A stretch of 64,000 bases of DNA from Promicromonospora panici (GCF_900608595.1 NZ_UWYY01000020.1:62001-126000); one strand, 5' to 3'; counted from the first letter of the stretch, positions 18,105 to 26,740 are shown. Numbers and translations are program-made. The notes: generated by a model from the letters alone, not told the origin.

Positions 18105-18695
18105 TCAGACGGCGGACCTGGCGGCCCGGCGTTGTGCGAGCTCGTCGCCCTCGACCGCGGGGACCTCCCCCGGCTCGCCCTGCTCGAGGGTCTCGGTCGG
18201 CATCTGGGACAGGGTGCCTTCGATCTCGCGCCACACTCGTCCGACGGCGATGCCGAACACGCCCTGGCCGCCGGCGACGAGGTCGACGACCTCGTCCGGT
18301 GAGGTGCACTCGTACACGCTCGCGCCGTCGGACATGAGGGTGATCTGCGCCAGGTCCTCGACACCGCGCTCGCGCAGTGCGGTGACGGCGGTGCGGATCT
18401 GCTGCAGGGAGACGCCGGTGTCGAGGAGTCGCTTGACGACCTTGAGCACCAGGATGTCCCGGAAGCTGTACAGCCGGTGCGTGCCGGAACCGGTGGCGGG
18501 CTTGATGCTGGGCTCGACGAGGCCGGTGCGCGCCCAGTAGTCGAGCTGACGGTAGGTGATGCCGGCGATGTGGCACGCCGTGGTGCCGCGATAGCCGGTC
18601 GTGGCGTCCTGCTCCGTCAGGTCCTCACCGAAGAGGAGACCCTGCGCGCCGTGCGGGACCGTAGCGCGTGTGGCTCTCTCACCGCTGGTGTTCAC
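18105..18695 (-). CDS. MerR-family regulator (Rv1830-like)
   Basis: A 196-residue regulator. The winged helix-turn-helix is at about 40-110 and includes ITYRQLDYWARTGLVEPS and YSFRDILVLKVVKRLLDTG. The C-terminal part has no metal-binding cysteines, so it is not a metal sensor. It is the last gene of the conserved garA-ftsR-bifunctional nuclease-merR block, matching Rv1830 of Mycobacterium by position. The GTG start has AGGAGG 4 bases upstream. Target genes are unknown. Confidence 0.87.
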   Translation of the reverse strand: MNTSGERATRATVPHGAQGLLFGEDLTEQDATTGYRGTTACHIAGITYRQLDYWARTGLVEPSIKPATGSGTHRLYSFRDILVLKVVKRLLDTGVSLQQIRTAVTALRERGVEDLAQITLMSDGASVYECTSPDEVVDLVAGGQGVFGIAVGRVWREIEGTLSQMPTETLEQGEPGEVPAVEGDELAQRRAARSAV

Positions 18696-18795
18696 TGTGC
18701 CTCCTGGGGTGTCGTGGCCACGCTATGGCGCGTCGAAGGTGATTTCAAAGATGCTGGCTGTGAAACGCCCCGGCGTGTCGCGAGTTGGTCCACTA

Positions 18796-19323
18796 TCAGC
18801 CGTTTCGCCCGCCGCCCTGGCTCCCTCCGCCGGGTGGTCCGAGGAAGTCCTCGGGGGTGACGTGGTCGAGGAAGTCGCGGAACCGTTCGACCTCGGCCTG
18901 CTGGTCGACGTCGACGATCTCGACGCCGGCCAGGGCGACGATCTCTGCCGAGCACAGGACGGGGCTGCCGGTGCGCACGGCGAGGGCTATCGCGTCGGAG
19001 GCGCGGGAGTCGAGGTGGACGCCGTTGCTCAGGACGAGCTCGGCGAAGTAGATGCCGCCCTCCAGGGCCACGATCTCCACCCGTTCGAGCGTGACGCCGA
19101 CGGCGCCCAGCACGTCCCGCAGCAGGTCATGGGTCATGGGGCGGGGTGTGGCGAGGCCGGCCTGGGCCATGGCGATGGCGCTGGCCTCGCGGGCGCCGAT
19201 GACGATGGGGATGGCCAGGTCAGCGGCACTGTCCAGCAGCAGCACGACGATCTCCTGATCGCGTTGCTGCTGTCGAACGCCGAGGATCTCCACGGGGACC
19301 ATCGGCACGTCGTCCGGCCTCAC
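18796..19323 (-). CDS. Bifunctional nuclease family protein (DUF151)
   Basis: A 175-residue protein of the BFN family; relatives cleave DNA and RNA in vitro, and the cellular role is unclear. Family blocks seen: IPIVIGAREASAIAMA, RPMTHDLL, YFAELVL and DSRASDAIALAVRTGSP. The C-terminal GPPGGGSQGGG tail is flexible. The GTG at 19323 is favoured by TACGGT 6 bases before it; an ATG at 19302 is the alternative. It lies in the slot of Rv1829 between two MerR genes. Confidence 0.9.
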   Translation of the reverse strand: MRPDDVPMVPVEILGVRQQQRDQEIVVLLLDSAADLAIPIVIGAREASAIAMAQAGLATPRPMTHDLLRDVLGAVGVTLERVEIVALEGGIYFAELVLSNGVHLDSRASDAIALAVRTGSPVLCSAEIVALAGVEIVDVDQQAEVERFRDFLDHVTPEDFLGPPGGGSQGGGRNG

Positions 19324-19488
19324 GCTTTCACCGTACGGCTTCTGGCGGTCACTCGTCGCGCGCGCGGATCAAATTTCTGGCCACGGAATCGTTGTCAGGC
19401 GGCAAATGCCGGGTGAGATCCAGCTCCGCCGCACCGGGGCCGCGCCCGCGTCGCGCCTGGGACTGAGCGGCGGGCGGGAGGGGATGGC

Positions 19489-20283
19489 TCAGCCGAGGTC
19501 GTCGATGCCCTGGCGTATCCAGGCGGCGTGCAGGCGGGTGAACAGCTCACCCATGTCGCTCGCCGTGTTCGCGGCGCGTCCGCGGGCGGCGCTGGCCTGC
19601 TGGCTGCGCAGGGGCGCTACGACCTGGTCCACGAGCGTGACCTGCCGGTCCGCGGCCGTGCGGAAGGACCGCAGGTGCCGGGGCTCGACGCCGAACTCGG
19701 CCAGGGCGCCCGCGATGCGGGCGACCTCGACGGCGCCGGACCCGAACGTGCTGCCCGACGACGGCAGGAGGCCGGCCTGGGCCAGGTTCTGCACCAACTC
19801 CTCGCTGACGCCCGCTGCCTGCGCCACGGACTGTGCGGTCCAGCGGCGTCGGGCGGGCTCGCCGGCGCCGGCCAGGCGGGGTGCGGGGTGCTCGGCGGAG
19901 TCGGGGTCGGCGTCCATCGCGGCGAGGCGTTCCTTGATCACCTTCAGCGGCATGTAGCTGTCGCGCTGTTCGGTGAGGACGAAACGCAGACGTTCGACGT
20001 CGGCCTGGCTGTACTGGCGGTAGCCCGAGGGGGTGCGCACCGGATCGATCAGGCCTTGCTCCTCCAGGAAGCGGAGCTTGGAGTGCGAGACGGACGGGAA
20101 CTCCTGGCCCAGGGCGCGCAGGACGTCGCTGATGCGCATGGTGGCCTGGCGGGAGATGCCCCGGGGCCACGGCGCGTCGGCGTCCGCCTGGTCGTGGCCC
20201 TGCTCACCGCCCTGGAGATTGCCCAGCTCGTGCTCCTGCGCGGGGTCGGTGCCGCGGTGGACGCGTGCGGCGCCGGCCGTCAC
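19489..20283 (-). CDS. ftsR: MerR-like transcription regulator FtsR
   Basis: A 264-residue protein with an N-terminal MerR-type winged helix: RISDVLRALGQEFP, HSKLRFLEEQGLI and SGYRQYSQADVERL. A second, C-terminal winged-helix-like region follows (WTAQSVAQAAGVSEELV). It is the orthologue by position of Rv1828 and of C. glutamicum FtsR, which activates ftsZ; function is taken from the family. The GTG start overlaps the garA stop by 4 bases (GTGA), so the two are coupled. The first 50 residues before the HTH are low complexity. Confidence 0.85.
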   Translation of the reverse strand: MTAGAARVHRGTDPAQEHELGNLQGGEQGHDQADADAPWPRGISRQATMRISDVLRALGQEFPSVSHSKLRFLEEQGLIDPVRTPSGYRQYSQADVERLRFVLTEQRDSYMPLKVIKERLAAMDADPDSAEHPAPRLAGAGEPARRRWTAQSVAQAAGVSEELVQNLAQAGLLPSSGSTFGSGAVEVARIAGALAEFGVEPRHLRSFRTAADRQVTLVDQVVAPLRSQQASAARGRAANTASDMGELFTRLHAAWIRQGIDDLG

Positions 20284-20753
20284 GGGGCGGGCGTCCCCGC
20301 GCCCCACTGCGCCGGCGACTGCGGGCTGGCGTGGAAGGTCAGGCGGAACTTGCCGATCTGCACCTCGTCACCCGTGACCAGCGTCGCGGCGTCGATGCGG
20401 CCGCGATTGACGTAGGTGCCGTTCAGGGAGCCGATGTCGCGGACGACGAACGAGTCGCCCTCGCGGACGAACTCGGCGTGCTTGCGGGAGACCGTGACGT
20501 CGTCGAGGAAGATGTCGGCCTGCTCGCTGCGGCCGGCGACGCTGCGAGCGGTGTCCAGGAGGAAACGTGCGCCGAAGCCCGGGCCGCGCTGCACGATCAG
20601 CAGTGCGGAGTGGCGCGGGAGGGCGGCGACGGCCGCGGCCTCCTCCGGGCTGAGCGCCGTGCGGGGCGCCTGCTCGTCAGAGGTCGGGAACGCGATGCGA
20701 CCCAGGTTGGCCGTGGTATCGGGCCCGACCGGATGGGCGCTGGGGTCCGTCAT
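20280..20753 (-). CDS. garA: FHA-domain signalling protein GarA/OdhI
   Basis: A 157-residue protein. The FHA domain spans about 50-145 with AGRSEQADIFLDDVTVSRKH and GSLNGTYVN, the phosphothreonine-binding signature. Near the N-terminus, DTT (12-14) occupies the place of the ETT phospho-site of GarA/OdhI. In relatives the phosphorylated form folds on itself and stops inhibiting 2-oxoglutarate dehydrogenase. GAGGAG lies 6 bases before the ATG. Just upstream, gcvH, which neighbours garA in mycobacteria, is missing. Confidence 0.9.
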   Translation of the reverse strand: MTDPSAHPVGPDTTANLGRIAFPTSDEQAPRTALSPEEAAAVAALPRHSALLIVQRGPGFGARFLLDTARSVAGRSEQADIFLDDVTVSRKHAEFVREGDSFVVRDIGSLNGTYVNRGRIDAATLVTGDEVQIGKFRLTFHASPQSPAQWGAGTPAP

Positions 20754-21008
20754 CAGGTCTCCTCGGGTGCTGTGGGGATGAGCTGGCTGGTGCGTTTGCT
20801 ACTACGTCCGGACAACGCCTGGTACCTCGTCCGGGTTCCACTCAACCTACCCCGATCGGGATGGAAGCGGGAACCAAAGTTGGGAACCAACCCGGATAAA
20901 ACTACCCACCTCGCGGCGGTTCCGCATGCCGGTTTCCACAGGTGAGGCCGTCGAGCCCCGCGCGGACGCGGTGAACGTGTCGGGCGTCACTCCCCCGTCC
21001 CGGCTCTG
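20754..21008 (-). promoter_or_regulatory. Leader/promoter region of garA-ftsR
   Basis: No gene here. GGGAACCAA occurs twice 13 bases apart (20869-20877 and 20882-20890) next to an AT-rich TTTTATCC (complement of 20894-20901), which suggests a promoter with a bound regulator. The ribosome binding site of garA lies at the low-coordinate end. The 255 bases occupy the place where gcvH stands in mycobacteria. Confidence 0.45.
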
Positions 21009-22013
21009 TCACTCCTCGTCGGCCGGGTCGGCGTACTCCGGTTCGCCCGGGATACGTACGGCGTCGACGCTGACCTGGTCGGACACCGTCGTGGTCGCCT
21101 CGCCGCCCTCCTCCCGGATCCGGGGCAGCGCCCCGCCGGGGATCTCCAGCGCGCGGTCGATCGTCTCGGGGTCGCCGATGGCCGTCCACTCGTACGGGGA
21201 CGCGATCGCGGCGCCGTCGAGCACCACACCGCCGCCGGAGTCGACGAAGTAGCTCGTCGTGACCAGCCGCACCCCGTTGACCTGGATCGCCTCGGCGCCG
21301 GCGTTGCGCAGCTCCTCGAGCAGGTTGAACAGCGCCTGTGCCTCGAGCGGGCGGTCGCCGTCGGCCACGTGGATCTGCACGCCCGGGCCCTGGGCCGGCA
21401 GCCGGCCCGACAGGATGCCCTCCTGCTCGGCGCGCTGCCGCGCCAGGTCCCGCGCCGCCTGGTCGCGCCCGTCCTCGGACTGCAGGTCGTCGCGGATCGC
21501 CTCCAGGTCCGAGACCTCCGCGTCCAGCTGGTCGGCGCGCTGCGTCACCTCGTCCAGGAGCCGCACCAGCTCGTCCTGCCGCAGGCTGCTGAGCTGGTCC
21601 CCCGTCGACTGCCCCACCTGCACCGCCAGGGCGAAGCCCAGCGCCAGGCACAGCAGGCCCGTCAGCAGCTCCGAACGGGTACCGCGCGGCCGCAGCAGCT
21701 GCGCCACGCGCTTCCAGCCCGACGCCGGCTCGGGCTCCGGTTCCGCGGAGGTGGCGGGCTCGAGAGCCTCCGGCGTCACCGGCTCGTCGGAGCCTGCAGC
21801 ATCGGGGCCTGGCTGATCAGCGCGGGGCTCGTCCGCACGCGCCCCGGCGCCGTCGGCAACCTCGGCGCCGGAATCCCTGGCGTCCTCGACGGTGTCGCTG
21901 TCGACGTCCGCAGCTTCACTGCCGACGTCGTCGGCCTCGGTCCGGTCAGGCTTCTCGTCAACCCGGTCCTCGACCGGGTCGTCGGCCCTGTCCCGCTCGT
22001 CGCTCATGCTCAC
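21009..22013 (-). CDS. DUF881 family membrane protein (second copy)
   Basis: A 334-residue protein. Residues 1-100 are an acidic, repetitive cytoplasmic tail rich in Asp, Glu and Ala. One transmembrane helix follows (LLTGLLCLALGFALAVQV), then a coiled coil (about 140-195) and the extracellular DUF881 domain with GPGVQIHVADGD, LFNLLEELRNAGAEAIQVN and YEWTAIGDP. The GTG start overlaps the DUF1290 stop by 4 bases. DUF881 proteins resemble DivIC-like coiled-coil proteins; function is not established. Confidence 0.88.
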   Translation of the reverse strand: MSMSDERDRADDPVEDRVDEKPDRTEADDVGSEAADVDSDTVEDARDSGAEVADGAGARADEPRADQPGPDAAGSDEPVTPEALEPATSAEPEPEPASGWKRVAQLLRPRGTRSELLTGLLCLALGFALAVQVGQSTGDQLSSLRQDELVRLLDEVTQRADQLDAEVSDLEAIRDDLQSEDGRDQAARDLARQRAEQEGILSGRLPAQGPGVQIHVADGDRPLEAQALFNLLEELRNAGAEAIQVNGVRLVTTSYFVDSGGGVVLDGAAIASPYEWTAIGDPETIDRALEIPGGALPRIREEGGEATTTVSDQVSVDAVRIPGEPEYADPADEE

Positions 22014-22342
22014 GCCTTGAAGATGTGCCGTCGGATCGATGCGGCGTTCGAGAAGATCCGGATACCGAGCACCACCACGACCGCCGTCGACAGCTGCCCG
22101 CCGACACCCAGCTGGTCACCCAGGAACACGATGAACGCGGCAACCACCACGTTCGACAGGAACGACACGAGGAACACCTTGTCGTCGAACAGGCCGTCCA
22201 GCATCGCCCGCAGCCCTCCGAAGAGGGCATCCAGCGCCGCCACCACCGCGATCGGCAGATAAGGCTGCAGCATCAGCGGGACGGTCGGCTGCAGCAGCAG
22301 ACCGGCGACCACCCCGATCACGAGCCCGACGATCGCGATCAT
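22010..22342 (-). CDS. Small basic protein, DUF1290
   Basis: A 110-residue membrane protein with three hydrophobic segments (residues 2-17, 26-45 and 58-97), ending in the basic IRRHIFKA. LDALFGGLRAMLDGLFDDKVF is split by the family signature GGLRA. It always lies between two DUF881 genes in actinobacteria (Rv1824 context), here with 4-base overlaps on both sides. The role is unknown, though co-occurrence with pgsA suggests the envelope. Confidence 0.9.
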   Translation of the reverse strand: MIAIVGLVIGVVAGLLLQPTVPLMLQPYLPIAVVAALDALFGGLRAMLDGLFDDKVFLVSFLSNVVVAAFIVFLGDQLGVGGQLSTAVVVVLGIRIFSNAASIRRHIFKA

Positions 22343-23307
22343 CCGTTGTCCTCCTCGGAACGGTCCTGTGTGGAACTGCCCTGCCCGGAACCGTCCCGTT
22401 CGGAACCGTCCTGTGTCGTGCCCGCGTCCCCGGACTGCGGGGTACGCGCGTACCGCAGCGTCGAGGACCTCGCACCCGGCAGGTACATCCCCTCGCTCGT
22501 GGTCACCTCGTTCTCGATGTCGTACTCCGCGCTCAGCAGCTGCAGAAACCCCAGCCCCGCCGACCGCGCGAACTCCACCTGCATGGCCTCGGCGTCACCC
22601 ACCGCCTCGATCGTGTACGTCGGACCGTTCAACGGCTGCAGGTCCACCAGGATCGCGTCACCCGCGTTCCGGATCGCCGACAACGACGTCAACCGCTCGT
22701 CGTTCACCGCCACCGCCTCCGCACCCGCCGCCCACAGCTCGTTGACGACGAACTGCACGTCCGCGTCCCGCACCCGTGACTCCGCCGGCGCGTCACCAGG
22801 CTCCACCAGCCCACCGCCCGAACCGTCGGTCAGCTTCACCACCATGCCAGGACCGCGCACCGGCACGGCACCGTTCACCCACCGGTCCAGCTCGTTGATC
22901 TCCCGCACCGCCGACGGCAGCAACCCATCACTCTGCAGCCCGTCCACCTCGGCGCTCAGCACCGCCGCACGCTGCGACAACGCCTCCACCTCGGCACTAC
23001 GGTCCTGGATCTGCTCCATCAGCACCGACCGGCCCTTCGCCACCACCGGCTGCGGCGCTCGCAGCTCACGGACCACCACCGTCGTCGCCGCGCCGAGCAG
23101 TACCGCCACCAGCAGCAGGGCGATCAAGCTCGGCACGGCGCGCCGCGACGTCGCCTGACCCGCTTCGGCGCGACGCTGCGCCATCTGCGCGTACCCGGGG
23201 TCCAGGGGGCGCTCGGTGACCTCCCGCAGGAGGGTCATCGACTCGTCCGGACGGCGGCCGCGGGCCGGCGCGGTCGCATCCCGCACCGTGGTGCCCGGTG
23301 CGGTCAT
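22339..23307 (-). CDS. DUF881 family membrane protein (first copy)
   Basis: A 322-residue protein: a cytoplasmic tail of about 55 residues, one transmembrane helix (PSLIALLLVAVLLGAATTVV), a coiled coil at 85-130, then the DUF881 domain with GPGMVVKLTDG, VQFVVNELWAAGAEAVAVN and LQPLNGPTYTIEAVGD. The C-terminal 30 residues are a hydrophilic repeat-like tail (SERDGSGQGSS). The ATG at 23307 overlaps the pgsA stop by 4 bases, which decides the start over longer frames. Confidence 0.88.
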   Translation of the reverse strand: MTAPGTTVRDATAPARGRRPDESMTLLREVTERPLDPGYAQMAQRRAEAGQATSRRAVPSLIALLLVAVLLGAATTVVVRELRAPQPVVAKGRSVLMEQIQDRSAEVEALSQRAAVLSAEVDGLQSDGLLPSAVREINELDRWVNGAVPVRGPGMVVKLTDGSGGGLVEPGDAPAESRVRDADVQFVVNELWAAGAEAVAVNDERLTSLSAIRNAGDAILVDLQPLNGPTYTIEAVGDAEAMQVEFARSAGLGFLQLLSAEYDIENEVTTSEGMYLPGARSSTLRYARTPQSGDAGTTQDGSERDGSGQGSSTQDRSEEDNG

Positions 23308-23882
23308 GGCCCGGCCGCCAGCCGGCGCACCTGCGCCACGTACTGCAGCCCCGCCAGCCAGTACAGGCCGACGCCCCACCACGTGAAGGCCCAGCCCACC
23401 ACGTGCGCGGCCGCGCCGACCCAGCCGGGCACCTCCGCCAGGAGCAGCAGCGGGAACGCGTACAGCAGGGCGAAGGTGGCGACCTTGCCGACCAGCGTCA
23501 CGTTCAGCGTCCCGTACCCCAGCCGGGCCAGCACCGGTACGGTCAGCGCGAGCAGCACGTCACGCGCCACGATCGCCACGACGAGCCACAGGGGCACGAC
23601 CTCGCGCCACGCCAGACCGATCAGGGTCACGAAGATGAAGAGACGGTCGGCGAACGGGTCCAGGATCTGACCCAGCCGGGTCACCTGGTTCAGGCGACGG
23701 GCCAGCACACCGTCGAGCCAGTCCGACACGCCCGAGACCGCGAGCACCAGCAGCGCCCAACCGTCCTCGCCAACGACGATCAGCACGGCGAAGACCGGCA
23801 CGAGAGCCAGCCGCACCAGGCTGATCACGTTGGGCACGGTCAGCACCCGGGAGCTCATCTCCGCCCCAGTGGACACGCACAC
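23304..23882 (-). CDS. CDP-alcohol phosphatidyltransferase (PgsA2-like)
   Basis: A 192-residue integral membrane enzyme. The signature D-x2-DG-x2-AR-x8-G-x3-D-x3-D is complete, from DWLDGVLARRL to DPFADR. About five to six hydrophobic helices follow. It makes a phospholipid such as phosphatidylglycerol phosphate from CDP-diacylglycerol. By position it corresponds to Rv1822 (pgsA2). GTG at 23882 gives the full frame; an ATG at 23858 is possible. It heads an overlapped four-gene operon with DUF881-DUF1290-DUF881. TAAGAT at 23917-23922 (complement) may be its -10 box. Confidence 0.88.
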   Translation of the reverse strand: MCVSTGAEMSSRVLTVPNVISLVRLALVPVFAVLIVVGEDGWALLVLAVSGVSDWLDGVLARRLNQVTRLGQILDPFADRLFIFVTLIGLAWREVVPLWLVVAIVARDVLLALTVPVLARLGYGTLNVTLVGKVATFALLYAFPLLLLAEVPGWVGAAAHVVGWAFTWWGVGLYWLAGLQYVAQVRRLAAGP

Positions 23883-24224
23883 CGCCCTCGCTCACGCCGG
23901 TTCCGTCTCGGCCGCCATCTTACGTCGCAGCCGTTGCGTATCCGCACTGGCACGCCGTCCGACCCCTGCTCCACCCGCCTCACCACGCACGACATCACCC
24001 CGCGTGCTGCACGTCACGCTCCCCAGCTCTGTGCCGAAGCGCCCGTGAACCGATAGGGTGATGCCACATCCCCTTGGAGTTCGTCGTCTTCCCGTGTGTG
24101 CACACAACGTGCGAGGCAGGCCCGCAGCCCTGGCTGCGGGGAAGGTGTTTCGGGAGCGAGCGACGCGAGGGCCCTCACCTCGGCCCTGACTCCGCCCTCC
24201 CGACGACGAACGGTGCAGCACTGC
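23883..24224 (+). promoter_or_regulatory. Divergent promoter region and foldable leader of the helicase gene
   Basis: The 342 bases hold no gene. The half next to the helicase can fold strongly: GTTCGTCGTC (24079-24088) matches its exact complement at 24202-24211, 13 bases before the ATG. In between are a GTGTGCACAC palindrome (24095-24104) and the hairpin CCCGCAGCC-ct-GGCTGCGGG (24121-24140). A long structured leader is common for cold-induced DEAD-box mRNAs; I do not recognise a named RNA family. Confidence 0.5.
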
Positions 24225-26177
24225 ATGTCTATCGACACCCATGACCTGATCGCGCCTGCCCAGCAGGACACCGAGCAGGCCATCGCCGACACCGGCGACC
24301 AGACGACCCCCGAGGCCGTCACCCCCGACGCCACTCCTGACGTCACCCCCAAGGCCGAAGCACCCGAGCCCACCGGCCCGACCTTCGCGAGCCTCAACCT
24401 GCCCGCGCAGCTCCAGGCAGCCGTCGACGAGCTCGGCTTCGTCACGCCCTCGGCCATCCAGGCCCGCGCCATCCCCGAGCTGCTCGCCGGCCGCGACATC
24501 ACCGGCGTCGCCCAGACCGGCACCGGCAAGACCGCCGCGTTCGGCCTCCCGCTGCTCGCCGCCGTCGACCCCGAGCTCCGCAAGGTGCAGGCCCTCGTCC
24601 TGACGCCGACCCGCGAGCTCGCCATGCAGGTCGCCGACGCCATCGAGTCGTTCGCGTCCAAGCTCGACGACGTCCGCGTGCTCCCCGTCTACGGCGGCGC
24701 ACCCTACGTACCCCAGCAGCGCGCCCTGCGCGACGGCGTGCACGTCGTCGTCGGCACCCCCGGCCGCATCAAGGACCACCTCGAGCGCGGCGCCCTCAAG
24801 CTCGACGACATCCGCTTCCTCGTCCTCGACGAGGCCGACGAGATGCTCCGCATGGGCTTCGCCGAGGACGTCGAGGAGATCTTCGGCCAGGCACCCGCCA
24901 AGCGCCAGGTCGCCCTCTTCTCCGCGACCATGCCCCCCGCGATCCGCAAGGTCGCCGACCACCACCTCACCGACCCCGTGCAGATCGCCGTCACCCGGCA
25001 GGCCTCCACCGTCACCGCGGTCCGCCAGACCTACGCCGTCGTGCCGTTCCGCCACAAGGTTGGCTCGCTCGCTCGCGTCCTCGCGACGTCCGACGCCGAC
25101 GCCGCGATCGTCTTCACCCGTACCCGTGGTGCCGCAGAAGACGTGGGCTCCGCCCTCGTCGAACGCGGCATCTCCGCCGCCACCATCTCCGGTGACGTCG
25201 CACAGAAGGAACGCGAGAAGATCGTCGAGCGACTCCGCTCCGGCGCCCTCGACGTGCTCGTCGCCACCGACGTCGCCGCCCGCGGCCTCGACGTCGACCG
25301 CATCGGCCTCGTCGTCAACTTCGACGTCCCCGGCGAGCCCGAGGCCTACGTCCACCGCATCGGCCGCACCGGCCGCGCCGGCCGCACCGGCGAAGCACTC
25401 ACCTTCGTCACCCCCCACGAGCGCGGCAAGCTCCGCAGCATCGAGCGCACCATCCGCGCCCAGCTCGAAGAGGTCGACATCCCCTCCCCCCGGGACGTCT
25501 CCGCCCACCAGGTCAAGCGCACCCTCGGCAAGGTCCAGGCCCGCCGCGAAGCCGGCCGCCTCGAGATGTACACCGACCTCATCCGCACCTACGCCGAAGA
25601 GACCGGCACCGACCCCATCGAGATCGCCGCAGCCATGGCGGCGCTCGCGGTCGGCGACGACGGCCCCCGTGCCCGTGCCGAGCAGGAGGAGTACGAGCGC
25701 GAGCAGGCCGAGGCCCGGTCCGCCGCCGCCCGTCGCACTGCGCGTGACGGCGACCGCCACGACCGTTCCGGTGACCGCCGTGGCCGTTCCGAGGGCGAGC
25801 GCGGCATCCGCCGTCCGGCCCGGGGCACGCGTTACCGCATCGCCGTCGGGCACACGCACGGCGTGCAGCCGGGCGGGATCGTCGGCGCGCTGACGGGCGA
25901 GGGCGGCATCACGGGCGCCGACGTCGGCAAGATCGACATCTTCGGCAGCTTCTCGCTCGTGGACATCATCGCGCCGCTCGACAACGACGCGCTCGACCGT
26001 CTGGCCCGCGCCCGCGTGGCCGGCAAGCCGCTGCGCATCACGCTCGACCGCGGTCCGGCACGTCCCGGCGGCGACCGGGACCGGGCTCCGCGCAGCGGCG
26101 GCGACCACCGCCGTCCGGACGGCGAGCGCGGCCCCCGCGGCCGCGGGGCCCACTGGGAATCCCGCACCTCCCGCTGA
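24225..26177 (+). CDS. DEAD-box ATP-dependent RNA helicase (DeaD/CsdA type)
   Basis: A 650-residue RNA helicase for ribosome assembly and mRNA turnover. An acidic tail of about 45 residues is followed by the Q motif (FVTPSAIQARAIP), AQTGTGKT, PTRELA, DEAD (VLDEADEML), SAT, and in domain 2 VATDVAARGLD and HRIGRTGRAGRTG. A DbpA-type RNA-binding domain lies near the end (RIAVGHTHGVQPGGIVGAL), between basic Arg/Asp/Gly-rich linkers. The ATG is the first start after the foldable leader. It is divergent from pgsA and ends just before a 44-bp inverted repeat. Confidence 0.93.
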   Translation: MSIDTHDLIAPAQQDTEQAIADTGDQTTPEAVTPDATPDVTPKAEAPEPTGPTFASLNLPAQLQAAVDELGFVTPSAIQARAIPELLAGRDITGVAQTGTGKTAAFGLPLLAAVDPELRKVQALVLTPTRELAMQVADAIESFASKLDDVRVLPVYGGAPYVPQQRALRDGVHVVVGTPGRIKDHLERGALKLDDIRFLVLDEADEMLRMGFAEDVEEIFGQAPAKRQVALFSATMPPAIRKVADHHLTDPVQIAVTRQASTVTAVRQTYAVVPFRHKVGSLARVLATSDADAAIVFTRTRGAAEDVGSALVERGISAATISGDVAQKEREKIVERLRSGALDVLVATDVAARGLDVDRIGLVVNFDVPGEPEAYVHRIGRTGRAGRTGEALTFVTPHERGKLRSIERTIRAQLEEVDIPSPRDVSAHQVKRTLGKVQARREAGRLEMYTDLIRTYAEETGTDPIEIAAAMAALAVGDDGPRARAEQEEYEREQAEARSAAARRTARDGDRHDRSGDRRGRSEGERGIRRPARGTRYRIAVGHTHGVQPGGIVGALTGEGGITGADVGKIDIFGSFSLVDIIAPLDNDALDRLARARVAGKPLRITLDRGPARPGGDRDRAPRSGGDHRRPDGERGPRGRGAHWESRTSR

Positions 26178-26188
26178 CCCGCGCCCCT

Positions 26189-26286
26189 CGAGGTAGGACT
26201 GTGGCGAGGTAGAACCCTGGCGAGGTAGGACCACACAAGCCAGGTCCTACCTCGCCACAGTCCTACCTCGCCACAGTCCTACCTCG
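26189..26286. terminator. 44-bp inverted repeat built of 16-base units
   Basis: The arms 26189-26232 and 26243-26286 match at 41 of 44 positions, round a 10-base loop. Each arm holds three 16-base units beginning GAGGTAG. The right arm contains the stop codon of the convergent PH-domain gene; the left begins 12 bases after the helicase stop. It probably ends transcription from both sides, and the repetitive build is unusual. Confidence 0.8.
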
Positions 26287-26740
26287 GGGAGGGGCGGCCG
26301 GGTTCTGCGGCTTCACCCAGGTCCGCGATGAGCGCTACCAGGCGGCGGGCCTCCGCCATGCCGTGCTCGCCGTCGGCGCGCTGGATGCCCATGACGGCGA
26401 GCACGTCACCGTCGGCCAGGTCCAGGTGCACCCACGGGTCGTTCGGACCGAACCGGACCGTCACGATCTCGGCCCAGGCCAGGCGCCGGCTCGTCGCGTA
26501 GTTCACGACGGTGAGGCCGGTCGGGTCGGGGACGGCGCGCACGGCGCCGAACCGCCACGCGATCACGGCGCCCAGCAGACCGAACACGATGATCGCTATC
26601 CGGTTCGCGGTGTCGGCGGTGCTGGCCGCCAGGGCCACGAACGTGCACCCGCCGGCGCACAACAACGCCAGCCCGTACGCCGTCGGCGTGCCGAAGCGGC
26701 CGCGGAAGGTGCGGAAGCGGTCATCGCCCGTAGCGCTCAT
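26279..26740 (-). CDS. PH-domain membrane protein
   Basis: A 153-residue protein. After a hydrophilic start, two adjoining transmembrane helices (about 24-62) are followed by a bacterial PH-like domain with GLTVVNYATSRRLAWAEIVTVRF and DPWVHLDLADGDVLAVMGIQ. GGAGG stands 6 bases before the ATG at 26740, which decides the start over an ATG six codons upstream. It follows hisG by 39 bases, a usual actinobacterial arrangement. Its function is unknown; the stop lies in the big inverted repeat. Confidence 0.82.
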   Translation of the reverse strand: MSATGDDRFRTFRGRFGTPTAYGLALLCAGGCTFVALAASTADTANRIAIIVFGLLGAVIAWRFGAVRAVPDPTGLTVVNYATSRRLAWAEIVTVRFGPNDPWVHLDLADGDVLAVMGIQRADGEHGMAEARRLVALIADLGEAAEPGRPSPR

